Origin: Bacteroidota bacterium
GTDB taxonomy: Bacteria > Bacteroidota > Bacteroidia > Bacteroidales > NBLH01
Direction: 5' to 3'
DNA length: 64,000 nucleotides
Assembly: GCA_025361565.1 (NCBI GenBank)
Contig: JANYKN010000134.1
Location: forward strand, 62,001 to 126,000
Part shown: piece after piece, positions 46,878 to 55,933 of the stretch
How the letters are laid out: each line of letters starts with the position of its first letter
Numbering within the stretch: position 1 is the stretch's first letter
Position numbers and translations under genes: made by a program
The notes under the pieces: generated by a model
Told to the model about the DNA's origin: nothing
What the model saw: the letters and a program-made list of their open reading frames with translations, nothing else
The model's database searches: none

Positions 46878-46918
46878 TCATATAAAGTCATATCATTAAT
46901 CACTAAAACTAAAATTGT

Positions 46919-47665
46919 ATGTTCCTAAGTGTTCAAATGCAGAAATTACGCAATAGCGAATTTATTCAGTTCATTGCCGACCTTCTTTCAATTTTTCAAA
47001 AACAAAACACCACAGAATTGGGTATTAAAGAACAGATCGATCCCATTATTCCGGATCTTGAGAGTATGAAAACCATTCATGGTACGATGAAGGGTAGCGA
47101 CATTTCCGATGAACTGAAAGCAATTGACGATCGCCGCGATGATTGTATCAAAGGCATTCATGCCGTTCTTGAAGGTTTTACCTATCATTTTGATACAAAC
47201 ATTAAAGAAGCCGCTCAAACCCTGTTAAATACAATCGACACATTTGGTGCTTCCATAGCCAAACAGAACTATCCCACCGAAACCACCTCATTGAAAGGGA
47301 TAATTGATATTTTTAATACACAGGAAAAAGCTAAAAGTGCAGTAGCACTGCTTAACATAGGCACTTGGGCAAACCAGACAGAAAAAGAAAACAACTTATT
47401 TAATACACGTTACCTCGATAGGGTTGACGAAACCGCCAAACTAACCGACGACAAAATAAAAGAACTTCGAAAATCCATCACTGAAAAATATTTTACGCTT
47501 CGTGACCATGTTACTGCACATGCCACCCTAAAACAAAACGAAAATTACAAATTGATAATAGACCAGCTAAACTCCCTGATTGAAAAATACAATGGGATTG
47601 TTAAAAAAAGGGTAGGGAATAATAAAACAGATGTTGTAGTAAAAACTGATACTCCAGCATTATAA
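46919..47665 (+). CDS. DUF6261 family protein
   Basis: 248 residues, soluble, helical throughout. It matches a Bacteroidota-restricted family (DUF6261): LRNSEFIQFIADLLSIFQKQNT at the start, DDRRDDCIKGIHAVLEGFTYHFD in the middle, and LLNIGTWANQTEKENNLFNTRYLDR further on. Function unknown; such genes are often multicopy and lie in repeat-rich areas, as here. It has its own candidate promoter and no operon partner. Confidence 0.75.
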   Translation: MFLSVQMQKLRNSEFIQFIADLLSIFQKQNTTELGIKEQIDPIIPDLESMKTIHGTMKGSDISDELKAIDDRRDDCIKGIHAVLEGFTYHFDTNIKEAAQTLLNTIDTFGASIAKQNYPTETTSLKGIIDIFNTQEKAKSAVALLNIGTWANQTEKENNLFNTRYLDRVDETAKLTDDKIKELRKSITEKYFTLRDHVTAHATLKQNENYKLIIDQLNSLIEKYNGIVKKRVGNNKTDVVVKTDTPAL

Positions 47666-48068
47666 TGAGTAATTGGAAAGACTTACTCTGATCCATCATT
47701 TTTATGGAGATGAAAACAGGGTTTAATTAAATAAAAAAGAAGAATAAAAAATTTGTTAAATAATATTCTTATGCTGATTATGTTAAGTTGTTAGGCAATT
47801 CTAAAATACTTTGGATGTAGATGACAATGCTCCAACTGATAAATCCGATAATAAAGGATATGGTGATTGAGTTCGTTGTGTATAGGATTAGTTGAAACAA
47901 GCAACAAACTAAAGCATAAATGTTTTAGTTTGTTTGCTATTAAAGAGAGTAAAAGTTGTTTTCGTTTTGCAGATTGGAGATAAAAAGGACTCTATTTATT
48001 GCTTCATCTGTGACTATCCACAAAAAACTCTATTGAATGGATATCTCTAAATTTCTTATATTTGTAAT
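47666..48068. other. 403-bp gap between DUF6261 and the toxin-antitoxin patch
   Basis: No gene. One hairpin is visible: AGCAACAAACTAAA (47900-47913) with TTTAGTTTGTTTGCT (47924-47938), without a following T tract. The rest is plain A+T-rich sequence except for a promoter-like pair at its right end. Confidence 0.6.
48033..48064 (+). promoter_or_regulatory. Candidate promoter for the MNT gene
   Basis: TTG (48033-48035) and a perfect TAnnTTTG box, TATATTTG (48057-48064), are separated by 21 nt. The box ends only 4 nt before the ATG at 48069, so a transcript from it would be leaderless or nearly so. Confidence 0.4.
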
Positions 48069-48380
48069 ATGAATTTGATTGATTTAAATAAAGATAAGCT
48101 AATTGAGCTATGTGATAATCACAAGGTAAAGGAGTTGTATATATTTGGATCAATCCTAACTGATAAATTTAACAATTCAAGCGATATTGATTTAATTGTT
48201 GATTTTAAAGGAGTTGATTTATATGATTACTTTGATAATTACATGGATTTAAAAGAGAATTTGGAAAAATTGTTTCATAGGTCAATTGATTTGTTAGAAA
48301 ACCAAGCGATAAGAAATCCAATATTCAGAAAGATAATTGAAAGAGATAAAAGATTAGTCTATGAACGAAAAAGTGCTTAA
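48069..48380 (+). CDS. MNT-type nucleotidyltransferase (antitoxin-like)
   Basis: 103 residues. The minimal nucleotidyltransferase motif is present: YIFGSIL with Gly27-Ser28, then SSDIDLIVDF with Asp39 and Asp41. Small MNT proteins usually act as antitoxins that AMPylate or otherwise modify a HEPN RNase partner. The partner here overlaps the 3' end (48361) but is truncated. The gene itself looks intact. Confidence 0.88.
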   Translation: MNLIDLNKDKLIELCDNHKVKELYIFGSILTDKFNNSSDIDLIVDFKGVDLYDYFDNYMDLKENLEKLFHRSIDLLENQAIRNPIFRKIIERDKRLVYERKSA

Positions 48381-48492
48381 ATGGTTGCATGATATCAAGC
48401 AAGCAACCGATGAAATTGATTCATTTTTTGCCATAAGGAGTAAACGGAATTTGGCTGTCTTCTTATTCTTACTACTGCTTTATTTTAAGTAA
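48361..48492 (+). pseudogene. Truncated HEPN (DUF86-like) toxin remnant
   Basis: A 43-codon frame from the ATG at 48361 overlaps the MNT gene by 20 bp, the usual arrangement of MNT-HEPN pairs. Its first ~25 residues (MNEKVLKWLHDIKQATDEID) match the start of DUF86-type HEPN toxins. It then shifts into a hydrophobic run (VFLFLLLLYF) and stops. The rest of the domain, including the R-x4-6-H catalytic helix, is missing, so the pair has lost its toxin by deletion. Confidence 0.7.
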
Positions 48493-48513
48493 TTTTACAT
48501 AAAAAATATTACG

Positions 48514-48741
48514 ATGGAATATAATAAATACATCATTCGAAATCCTGAAATAATGCTAGGTAAACCCATTATCAAAGGCACAAGGATTACTGTGGAACTA
48601 ATCATGCGAAAACTTGCCGGCGGATATACTATTGAAAACATACTTACCAGCTATCCACACCTAAATAAAGAACAAATTTATGCTGCATTTGAATATGCTG
48701 CTGATATTATTGCCAACGAGGAGGTTTTTGAAGTAGCATGA
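48514..48741 (+). CDS. DUF433 antitoxin
   Basis: 75 residues. DUF433 signatures: ITRNP-like IIRNPEIMLGKPIIKGTRI, then LIMRKLAGGYTIENILTSYPHLNKEQI with a winged-helix-like turn. It overlaps the downstream DUF5615 gene by the classic ATGA (48738-48741). The pair is a known two-gene arrangement interpreted as a toxin-antitoxin module, with DUF433 as DNA-binding antitoxin. Confidence 0.9.
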   Translation: MEYNKYIIRNPEIMLGKPIIKGTRITVELIMRKLAGGYTIENILTSYPHLNKEQIYAAFEYAADIIANEEVFEVA

Positions 48742-49085
48742 TAATCTTTGACGAAAATATCGAAGAATATTGGATTCAACTTTTTAAAAACAAGGGATAC
48801 GAGTATTTTTCAATTCGCGAAAATTGTGCAGGTATTTCTGATAAGGAAGTAATTGAAATTGTTAGAAAGAAAAAAGGTATACTGATTACCGAAGATAAAG
48901 ATTTTGGAGAATTACTCTTTTCACATGGAATTGAAAAAATATCAGTTTTGTTTATACGATATGACCAACCAAAATATGATCAAATTGAAAAATATTTCTT
49001 AAAATGTATTGAAGATTATCTTCAAAATCCAGAAATCAGTTTTATCACTATAACAAAAAATAAGATTAGAAATAGGAAAATGTAG
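48738..49085 (+). CDS. DUF5615 PIN-like toxin
   Basis: 115 residues. The PIN-like fold shows the first acidic site at IIFDENI (Asp5), a basic helix, ISDKEVIEIVRKK, and the second site ILITEDKDFGELLF. It is the usual partner of DUF433. Toxic RNase activity is inferred from the PIN-like fold. It overlaps the antitoxin stop by 4 bp. Confidence 0.88.
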   Translation: MIIFDENIEEYWIQLFKNKGYEYFSIRENCAGISDKEVIEIVRKKKGILITEDKDFGELLFSHGIEKISVLFIRYDQPKYDQIEKYFLKCIEDYLQNPEISFITITKNKIRNRKM

Positions 49086-49111
49086 TTGTTCAAAGAACAA
49101 AGTTCTAATTA

Positions 49112-51142
49112 CTAATAACTAATTTCCAATAATCCCAAAGCCTCTTCAACACTAAATACCGGCATCTTACAAACCCTATCACGGCAAACATAAATGGTAG
49201 TCTTGACCTCATTATACCTGTCTTTTAATATAGGAATTTCAGATTTGTGAATACTTCCCGCAATAATGGATGGAGGAATTTGGTGTTGATCTAGTGCAAT
49301 CCTGAATTCTAAGGCATTTTTTCCAATAATTGCAATTTCATGAGGTGGATAAACAAAGTTTGCAAGCAAAATTGCCCAATTTGAATAATAAGCACCACTC
49401 ATTTTAATGTCATCTTTCACGTTTTGAAGCATTTGCTCTGCTATTTTTAGGTAATTATCGTTGTAAAACAAGTGTCCTAAGTTGAACAGATTTCTAGCCA
49501 TGGCAGAGTTTGAAGCAGGAATTACATTGTCGTTGATTTCCATTTTGCGGGCAATCAGTTTTGGATCAATATCTGAGGTGTAATAGAACATCGCTGAATT
49601 GTTATCGTAAAAATGTATAATTGCATATTCCACCAGATTTTGCGCAATAATTAACCATTTCTCTTCAAAAGTAGCCTGATAAAGAGCTATAAATGCATCA
49701 ATCGTAAAAGCGCAATCATCAAGAAATGCATTGATACTTGCCTTTCCATTTTTATAATTTCTATAAAGCCTGAAATCTTTATCCATCATTTTTTCAGTCA
49801 GGAAATTCGCATTTTGTATTGCTTTTTTTAGGAAAGATTCATCATTAAAAGTACGGTATGCATCAATATATCCTTTGAGCATGAGCGAATTCCAAGCAGT
49901 AAGCACTTTGTCGTCCAAACCTGGTCTAATTCTGCTCTCACGTTCTTTTAATACTTTTTGGTTTAGGATATTTATTTTTTCCAACAAGTCTTTTTCTGAA
50001 AACTTATATTTTTCTGCAAATTTTGCAGGTTCTTCCTTTCTTTGCAGTATATTTTTTTTATGCTCCCAATTACCTTGTTCGGTAACTTGGTAGTATTGGC
50101 AATAAATATCAGAATCATTTCCAAGCAAATTGTCAACTTCCTGTTTATTCCAAACATAAAATTTTCCTTCTTCGCCTTCGCTGTCTGCATCTAGTGAAGA
50201 ATAAAAAGCACCTTCGGATGAACAAAGTTCTCGTTCAATGAATCCAAGTGTTTGATAAACAACCCTTTTATATTCCTCTATTTTAGTACGTTGATAAGCA
50301 TGGGAATATAAACTTACTAGTTGAGAATTATCGTACAACATTTTTTCAAAATGCGGAACTTTCCAGTACCTATCTACCGAATAACGGGCAAATCCGCCTC
50401 CAGCCTGATCATAAATTCCTCCATATGCCATTTTATCAAGGGTTTTGATTATATGTTCAAATACCTCAGTTTCATTGGAATGATATGCATATATCAGAAG
50501 AAATTCATAGGAATTGGGCATAGGAAATTTGGGGGCACGGTTGTTTCCACCTTCTACATTATCAAATTGGGGCTTCCATAAATCTACAATCTCTTTTAAT
50601 TCGAATTCTATATATTCTGATTTAATTTGCTTTAATTCAAATCCATCTGCTCTCAACATGCTATTTGTTAAGTTTGTAGCAGCTGTATAAAGTTTCTGTC
50701 TTTCCTTGCCATATATGTTGGCTAAGCTGTTCAGGATATGTTTCCATTGATCTATTTGAAAATAGGTTCCGCCATAAATAGGCCGCTCATCTGGCAAAGC
50801 AAAACAATTTAATGGCCAGCCACCGCTGCCTGTCATCATTTGAACCGCTTCCATATAAATCTGATCAATATCCGGACGTTCCTCACGGTCCACTTTAATA
50901 CAAACAAAATGGCGGTTCATGATTTCAGCTACACCTTCATTTTCAAATGATTCATGTTCCATAACATGACACCAATGACAAGCGGAATATCCAATACTGA
51001 TAAGTAGTATTTTATCTTCAACTTTGGCTTTTTTTAAAGCCTCTTCGCCCCATGGATACCAGTTTACCGGATTATGAGCATGCTGCAAAAGGTAAGGGCT
51101 ACTTTCATTAATCAGATTGTTGGTGTGTTCAAGTGTTTTCAT
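49112..51142 (-). CDS. DUF255 thioredoxin-like protein (YyaL/SPATA20 family)
   Basis: 676 residues. The family opening [22 protein letters not shown] is present. The thioredoxin-like motif is Cys55-His-Trp-Cys58 in [16 protein letters not shown] (alpha/alpha)6 barrel follows, with [41 protein letters not shown] and [16 protein letters not shown]. The barrel resembles sugar epimerases and glycosidases, but the family function remains unclear. Full length and cytoplasmic. It converges with the DUF5615 gene. Confidence 0.92.
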   Translation of the reverse strand: MKTLEHTNNLINESSPYLLQHAHNPVNWYPWGEEALKKAKVEDKILLISIGYSACHWCHVMEHESFENEGVAEIMNRHFVCIKVDREERPDIDQIYMEAVQMMTGSGGWPLNCFALPDERPIYGGTYFQIDQWKHILNSLANIYGKERQKLYTAATNLTNSMLRADGFELKQIKSEYIEFELKEIVDLWKPQFDNVEGGNNRAPKFPMPNSYEFLLIYAYHSNETEVFEHIIKTLDKMAYGGIYDQAGGGFARYSVDRYWKVPHFEKMLYDNSQLVSLYSHAYQRTKIEEYKRVVYQTLGFIERELCSSEGAFYSSLDADSEGEEGKFYVWNKQEVDNLLGNDSDIYCQYYQVTEQGNWEHKKNILQRKEEPAKFAEKYKFSEKDLLEKINILNQKVLKERESRIRPGLDDKVLTAWNSLMLKGYIDAYRTFNDESFLKKAIQNANFLTEKMMDKDFRLYRNYKNGKASINAFLDDCAFTIDAFIALYQATFEEKWLIIAQNLVEYAIIHFYDNNSAMFYYTSDIDPKLIARKMEINDNVIPASNSAMARNLFNLGHLFYNDNYLKIAEQMLQNVKDDIKMSGAYYSNWAILLANFVYPPHEIAIIGKNALEFRIALDQHQIPPSIIAGSIHKSEIPILKDRYNEVKTTIYVCRDRVCKMPVFSVEEALGLLEISY

Positions 51143-51392
51143 GGTTAAATCTGTTGGTTCATTATCATCGAATCAGAAAAAATAAACTCAGAATAATGAT
51201 CATAAAGATAATTATTTTATTTAGATCGATTCTAAATAAAATAAATTTGAGACTTGATTTTATAATTTATAAGCATGAGGATATAAATCAGAGAAGAAAT
51301 TCTGAATCAGTTTGTTTGTGTTTTGTATTTTGGAATTTAGCAATTTGAATATTACAGAATTTTTATATTGTACTAACCAAATATTTTGTCAG

Positions 51393-51923
51393 TTATTCTT
51401 TAAACCTAAATCCATTTAAAAAAAGGTTTTGATAATTAATATTTGGTAATTCTTTGGCTGAAACATATAAAAATCCGAGTGCATTCTTGTCGATCCAGCC
51501 TTTAACTGCATATTGCAAGCCTGCAGCATTTTCCCAGTAATCAATTACGCCTTGTGCATCAGGGTTTGAATCCAAGGTGTGGCCTTTACCGTATCCTGCC
51601 GAACCTGTAATTTCAAAACTTGTTTTTAAATGATCCATATATGAAATTAACAAATCCTGAAGTTCTTCTTTGCTTGAGCCAGCTAGCTTATCTTCAAATA
51701 AAACCAAAATGAGTCCATATTTGCAGGACTGAACTTCTGTTTCACCAAGGTAAAGTAGTAGGTCATCTTCCGATTTTTGAACTTCAAATTTCCCAGGATC
51801 AGCCGGAAAATAACTGGAATAACCAGTTTCGCTTATCTGGTATTTGGAAAAATGAGGAACTTGACCAAATATTTGTGATGCGATAACCACGAAAAATGGA
51901 ATCATCCAAAATAGTTTTTTCAT
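51393..51923 (-). CDS. Hypothetical secreted protein
   Basis: 176 residues with a signal peptide (~1-20, ending SQIFGQ). The mature part is mixed alpha/beta, with FSKYQISETGYSSYFPADPGKFEVQKSEDD near the start and IDKNALGFLYVSAKEL near the end. The pattern resembles small periplasmic proteins of unknown function. It lies 58 bp upstream of nothing on its own strand except the TerC gene behind it, so it could be co-transcribed downstream of TerC. Confidence 0.6.
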   Translation of the reverse strand: MKKLFWMIPFFVVIASQIFGQVPHFSKYQISETGYSSYFPADPGKFEVQKSEDDLLLYLGETEVQSCKYGLILVLFEDKLAGSSKEELQDLLISYMDHLKTSFEITGSAGYGKGHTLDSNPDAQGVIDYWENAAGLQYAVKGWIDKNALGFLYVSAKELPNINYQNLFLNGFRFKE

Positions 51924-51981
51924 ATTTTCTTATTTTTTGTGTTCATTAATTTAACGCACAACTTTATCATATTATTTCGCA

Positions 51982-52986
51982 TTAATTAAAAGGCTTGGTT
52001 TCAGGATCCGTTCTTTTTTTTAGGAGAGAAACCATAATTCCAATCATCAAACTCATCAATATAAAAATGAGTGATAACGAAGATGGAAATTCATATAAAT
52101 CTACTACCAACATTTTAATTCCAACATAAGCCAAAATAATAATTAAACTGTATTTTAAATAATAGAATTTATCAAGTATTCCAGCAAGAAAGAAATAGAG
52201 GGTTCGAAGTCCTAATATGGCAAATATGTTTGAGCTGAATACCAAAAACGGATCAGTCGTTACTGCAAATATTGCCGGAATTGAATCGACAGCAAATAAT
52301 ACATCCGAAAACTCAACCACAACCAGACATGCCAAAGCTACTGTAGCGGTTCTCTTTCCATTCAATATGATCATGAATTTTCCATCATGCGGTTCCCATG
52401 AAATCGGAAGAAATCTTGATAACAATTTAATGGCTGAGCTGTTTTTAAAATCGTGACTTTCGTGTTTGGTATGAAGCATTTTAAAAGCAGAATATAACAA
52501 TAGCAGACCAAAAAAATATCCAACCCATTGAAAATGTCTTAATAATGATGCTCCAAGTAATATAATTGTTCCTCTTAATACAATCGCACCTAAAATGCCC
52601 CAAAATAAAATACGGTGTTGGAATTTTGGTGGTATTTTAAAATAGCTAAAAATCAACGCAATCACAAAGATATTGTCTAAACTCAGTGATTTTTCAATTA
52701 TATATCCGGTTATGTATTTTATAACTGCACCAGTAGGGGAAATTTCAGTAATATCAATATGTCCGGTGTTATTTTGATATATAAAATAAACAGGTATACA
52801 GAACAAAAGGGCTAAACTAACCCAAATAAAGGTCCAATAAAGTGATTGCCTGATGGATATTACTTCATCTTTTTTATGAAAAACACCGAGATCAATTGCA
52901 AGTACTATAAAAATTATCAAAATAAACAGTATCCATATAATAACCATTTCTAAAATTTTAATTTCGTTTAAAGGAACCATTAACAT
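51982..52986 (-). CDS. TerC-family membrane protein (Alx-like)
   Basis: 334 residues with about nine transmembrane helices. TerC motifs: AIDLGVFHKKDEVISIRQSLYWTFIWV, then EKSLSLDNIFVIALIF with the conserved Asp-Asn, and VVVEFSDVLFAVDSIPAIFAVT with the second acidic motif. This is the long TerC form like E. coli Alx, involved in metal (notably Mn) homeostasis in studied homologues. The start may be the internal Met14 at 52947 (MVIIWILFILII), since the first 13 residues are atypical. I see no yybP-ykoY-like riboswitch in the 228-bp upstream region. Confidence 0.88.
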   Translation of the reverse strand: MLMVPLNEIKILEMVIIWILFILIIFIVLAIDLGVFHKKDEVISIRQSLYWTFIWVSLALLFCIPVYFIYQNNTGHIDITEISPTGAVIKYITGYIIEKSLSLDNIFVIALIFSYFKIPPKFQHRILFWGILGAIVLRGTIILLGASLLRHFQWVGYFFGLLLLYSAFKMLHTKHESHDFKNSSAIKLLSRFLPISWEPHDGKFMIILNGKRTATVALACLVVVEFSDVLFAVDSIPAIFAVTTDPFLVFSSNIFAILGLRTLYFFLAGILDKFYYLKYSLIIILAYVGIKMLVVDLYEFPSSLSLIFILMSLMIGIMVSLLKKRTDPETKPFN

Positions 52987-53214
52987 TAATCGGTGGTTCT
53001 CTCCTTTTTTATAATCTGATATTGGATAGAAATATTATTCCTAAGGGTAATTAAATTATTCTGTTGAGGCATTTCAAATAATGATTGATAGACCAAAAGT
53101 ATATGCTAAAAATACGATTAATTTTTGGCATTTTAATTGACAACAACATAGATATTCAAACATGGATACTATTATTCTAAAATTAGCGTCTATATAAAAT
53201 AAATTTGGTACAAA

Positions 53215-53775
53215 ATGAATTCCACTAAATGGTTTAATTTCAAATATATAATTTTGGTTATTATTGCTTTTGTAATTATTTGTAATGCCAGGGCTCAGGA
53301 AAGCTATAAGGGAACAAATGTTTATTTATCGCCACGCATAACAATTGGATATACAATTAGTTCCGGATTTAATTATGGTTTCGATTTTGTAGTTGGTGTT
53401 TATCAACTTAATGATGCTAAATTTGGATTAGATCTTACTTATTATATGGTCAATACGGATCAAGGGCATCATAGCATTAAAGGATTGGCATTGGTTGCCG
53501 AAATGAATTATGTCAATGTAAAACTTGGAGCGGGTTCAGTTGCACGCAGATGGGGATTAAAAAATATCAATAAAGCCAAAGCTCCAGGAATTATGATTGA
53601 TGTTTCCGGTGGCTTTGATCCATACATTGCTCCATGGATTGGTGTTAAAGGATTTATTTTTAGCCGTGCAAAATGGAATTTTTACGATCAACCTTCCTAT
53701 ATCTCAGCTTACACCTATTTTAAGACTCCTGAAATTGAAATATTTAAAGAAGATGTTCCTGCAGTTGGTCAATAA
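53215..53775 (+). CDS. Hypothetical secreted beta-barrel-like protein
   Basis: 186 residues with a signal peptide (~1-27, ending CNARAQ). The mature chain alternates Gly and aromatic residues in strands (NVYLSPRITIGYTISSGFNYGFDFVVGVY, FGLDLTYYMVN, MNYVNVKLGAGSVARRWG), as in small outer-membrane barrels. No family recognised. A TAAATTTG box at 53200-53207 is promoter-like but too close to the ATG to be convincing. Confidence 0.6.
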   Translation: MNSTKWFNFKYIILVIIAFVIICNARAQESYKGTNVYLSPRITIGYTISSGFNYGFDFVVGVYQLNDAKFGLDLTYYMVNTDQGHHSIKGLALVAEMNYVNVKLGAGSVARRWGLKNINKAKAPGIMIDVSGGFDPYIAPWIGVKGFIFSRAKWNFYDQPSYISAYTYFKTPEIEIFKEDVPAVGQ

Positions 53776-53974
53776 AAAACTGCTAATGGATGGATTTATT
53801 TATGTAAATCACACCATTACAATATCTTAATTTATTATTTGGGGTATTTGATGTTTAATAAAAAAATCAAGTAGAAAAAAATCATTAACCATAGAATATT
53901 TAGCTATTCTGTTTGTTTTTGGCTTATTTCTTGTTGCAATTTAAAAAATCATCTTTAATTTAAATTCTTTGACT

Positions 53975-54493
53975 ATGAGTAATAATTTAACTGACGCAAA
54001 TATCCCAATCTATGTTTTTGGTACACTTCGTAAAGGAGACAGACTTGATTTTTACATGGAAGGATCAAAATTTGAGAGAATGTGCTACACTCAGGGACAG
54101 TTGATGAAATCTGAGCTTGGAAGTGCATATATTGATTTTAAGCAAAAAGATGCTTATACCATAGGCGAGCTTTATCTTGTTAATTTTTATTGTCTATTGC
54201 GGATTAACCATCTTGAGAATGTTTCGGGTGAATTTCCTACAGGATATGACATCGATTTATTACCAGTCTGGACCTATAATCCAAGTGGCCCAATTACTTT
54301 TGACCTTGACAAAAAAGAAATGGTTTTGTTTTATAAAAGAATTAGCGAACCTGTTAAAATTCCATCGGGCGACTGGATTAATAGAACAAGTCCTATAAAA
54401 GAGATTGAGAAGTTTATGATGAGTAAAAAAGATACGGAATTTAAAAAAGGCGAATTTATTGAACATATCAAGGAATACCTGAATTATAAATAA
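53975..54493 (+). CDS. Gamma-glutamylcyclotransferase-like (AIG2/GGCT fold) protein
   Basis: About 172 residues from the ATG at 53975 (MSNNLTDANIPIYVFGTL). A TTG two codons upstream is unlikely. The substrate-loop motif (Y/F)GTLR.G is present as VFGTLRKGDRLD. INHLENVSGE provides the acidic region expected for the catalytic Glu. The family opens gamma-glutamyl peptides to 5-oxoproline or acts as an acyl-amine cyclotransferase. It lies 25 bp before the Nramp-like gene, so they probably share a transcript; the functional link is unclear. Confidence 0.8.
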   Translation: MSNNLTDANIPIYVFGTLRKGDRLDFYMEGSKFERMCYTQGQLMKSELGSAYIDFKQKDAYTIGELYLVNFYCLLRINHLENVSGEFPTGYDIDLLPVWTYNPSGPITFDLDKKEMVLFYKRISEPVKIPSGDWINRTSPIKEIEKFMMSKKDTEFKKGEFIEHIKEYLNYK

Positions 54494-54518
54494 ATATGGT
54501 TTTCCTTGTTTTCTAATT

Positions 54519-55883
54519 ATGAACAAATTAAAAGCTAGAATCTTAAATATTTTATTTTGGTCAGTTGTTTCGGCAGCGTTTATTGGACCAGGCACTGTAA
54601 CCACTTGCACAAAGGCTGGGGCAGTATATCAGTTCGATCTGCTTTGGGCCATGGTTTTTTCCACATTTGCTTGTTTATTGTTGCAAGAAGCTAGTGCACG
54701 TTTGGCAATTAATTCAGGGCTTAACCTGGGGCAGGCAATTGCAGCTCAGTTTGTAGGAAAATCTACCAGAATATTGGTCCTAGGAATGGTTGTAGGTGCC
54801 ATCATACTTGGATCTGCAGCTTATGAAACAGGGAATATTGTAGGTTCAATTATTGGATTAAGGCTCATGTTTGATATACCTAATATTTACCTAATAGTTG
54901 CAATAGGTGTATTGGCCTACCTGGCTTTAAGTTTAAAATCAATAGCTTTAATTGCCCGAATTATGGGTGGAATTGTTTTTTTAATGGGTATTGCATTTTT
55001 TACTACTGCATTTCAACTTGCGCCTTCAATACCAAATATCCTCATTGGCAGCTTTGTGCCTTCTTTACCAGATACTGAAGGTGCAGGTTTGCTAATACTG
55101 GGGCTTATTGGAACAACAGTAGTACCTTACGATTTATTTTTAGGTTCAGGAGTACTTGATAAAAAGCAAACTATTTCAGAAATGAGGTTTGGGCTTTCGG
55201 TAGCGGTTATTTTAGGGGGACTTATTTCAATGGCCATCATGGTTGTAGGAACAGTAATAACAAAAGAATTTACCTACGAAACCTTGTCACAGGCATTGAC
55301 TCAAAATATTGGACCTTATGCAGTTTATGTTTTTGGGTTTGGAATGTTTGCTGCTGGATTTTCTTCGGCCATTACTGCACCTTTGGCTTCGGCAATGACT
55401 GCTCGTAGTTTATTTTTTAAAATGACAGATGAAAAATGGAAACCAACAGGTAGAAATTTTAAGCTGGTATATTTAGGCATTTTATTGGTAGGCCTTGGTT
55501 TTGGTTTCATTAATGTTGAACCAATTCCTGCAATTATTTTGGCACAAGCCTTGAATGGACTTATCTTGCCATTTATAAGTATTTTCCTGATTTTTGTAAT
55601 TAACGATCCTGTTTTGATGGGAAAGGAAAATACAAATACTTTTTTTTCAAATATTTTAATGAGTTTGGTAATGTGGGTTACCATGATAATTGGCCTGATG
55701 AACATCATTAAAGCATTTGCGAAAGCATTTGGTAAATTAATGCCTCATGGTATTGAATTGATATTAATAATTAGTTTTGTAACTTTAATTGCAAGTATTG
55801 GAATTCTTTTTGCTTTGTATAATTACAAACAATATAGATTGGCTTACATTGCAGTTCATATAGAATCTGATAAAATTTCATAG
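54519..55883 (+). CDS. Non-canonical Nramp-family transporter
   Basis: 454 residues with 11-12 transmembrane helices. The overall Nramp pattern is clear. However, the TM1 metal-binding motif DPGN is GPGT (residues 23-26) just before KAGAVY. The TM6 motif, usually (A)xxMPH, reads GTTVVPYD (198-205). The Asp, Asn and Met ligands for Mn/Fe in canonical family members are therefore all missing. Such divergent members may use Mg or another substrate. It follows the GGCT-like gene closely and precedes the NTT-HEAT fusion by 50 bp, suggesting a three-gene transcript. Confidence 0.85.
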   Translation: MNKLKARILNILFWSVVSAAFIGPGTVTTCTKAGAVYQFDLLWAMVFSTFACLLLQEASARLAINSGLNLGQAIAAQFVGKSTRILVLGMVVGAIILGSAAYETGNIVGSIIGLRLMFDIPNIYLIVAIGVLAYLALSLKSIALIARIMGGIVFLMGIAFFTTAFQLAPSIPNILIGSFVPSLPDTEGAGLLILGLIGTTVVPYDLFLGSGVLDKKQTISEMRFGLSVAVILGGLISMAIMVVGTVITKEFTYETLSQALTQNIGPYAVYVFGFGMFAAGFSSAITAPLASAMTARSLFFKMTDEKWKPTGRNFKLVYLGILLVGLGFGFINVEPIPAIILAQALNGLILPFISIFLIFVINDPVLMGKENTNTFFSNILMSLVMWVTMIIGLMNIIKAFAKAFGKLMPHGIELILIISFVTLIASIGILFALYNYKQYRLAYIAVHIESDKIS

Positions 55884-55933
55884 TTTTATCAGTTATAATT
55901 GATTTTTTCATAAATAGTTGGATATTAGACAAG

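Larger units (their letters stand above)
46101..46918. other. 818-bp gene-free, repeat-dense interval
   Basis: It contains a six-hairpin palindrome cluster (46203-46385), four 42-bp tandem units (~46427-46607), hairpin repeat copy C (46685-46775) and a candidate promoter for the downstream gene (46848-46877). A minus-strand frame over the 42-bp units lacks an ATG start and is not annotated as a gene. Confidence 0.75.

Noticed and set aside
52987-53214. Manganese (yybP-ykoY) riboswitch ahead of the TerC gene
   Set aside because: I could not find the conserved paired helices or loop motifs in the 228-bp upstream region.
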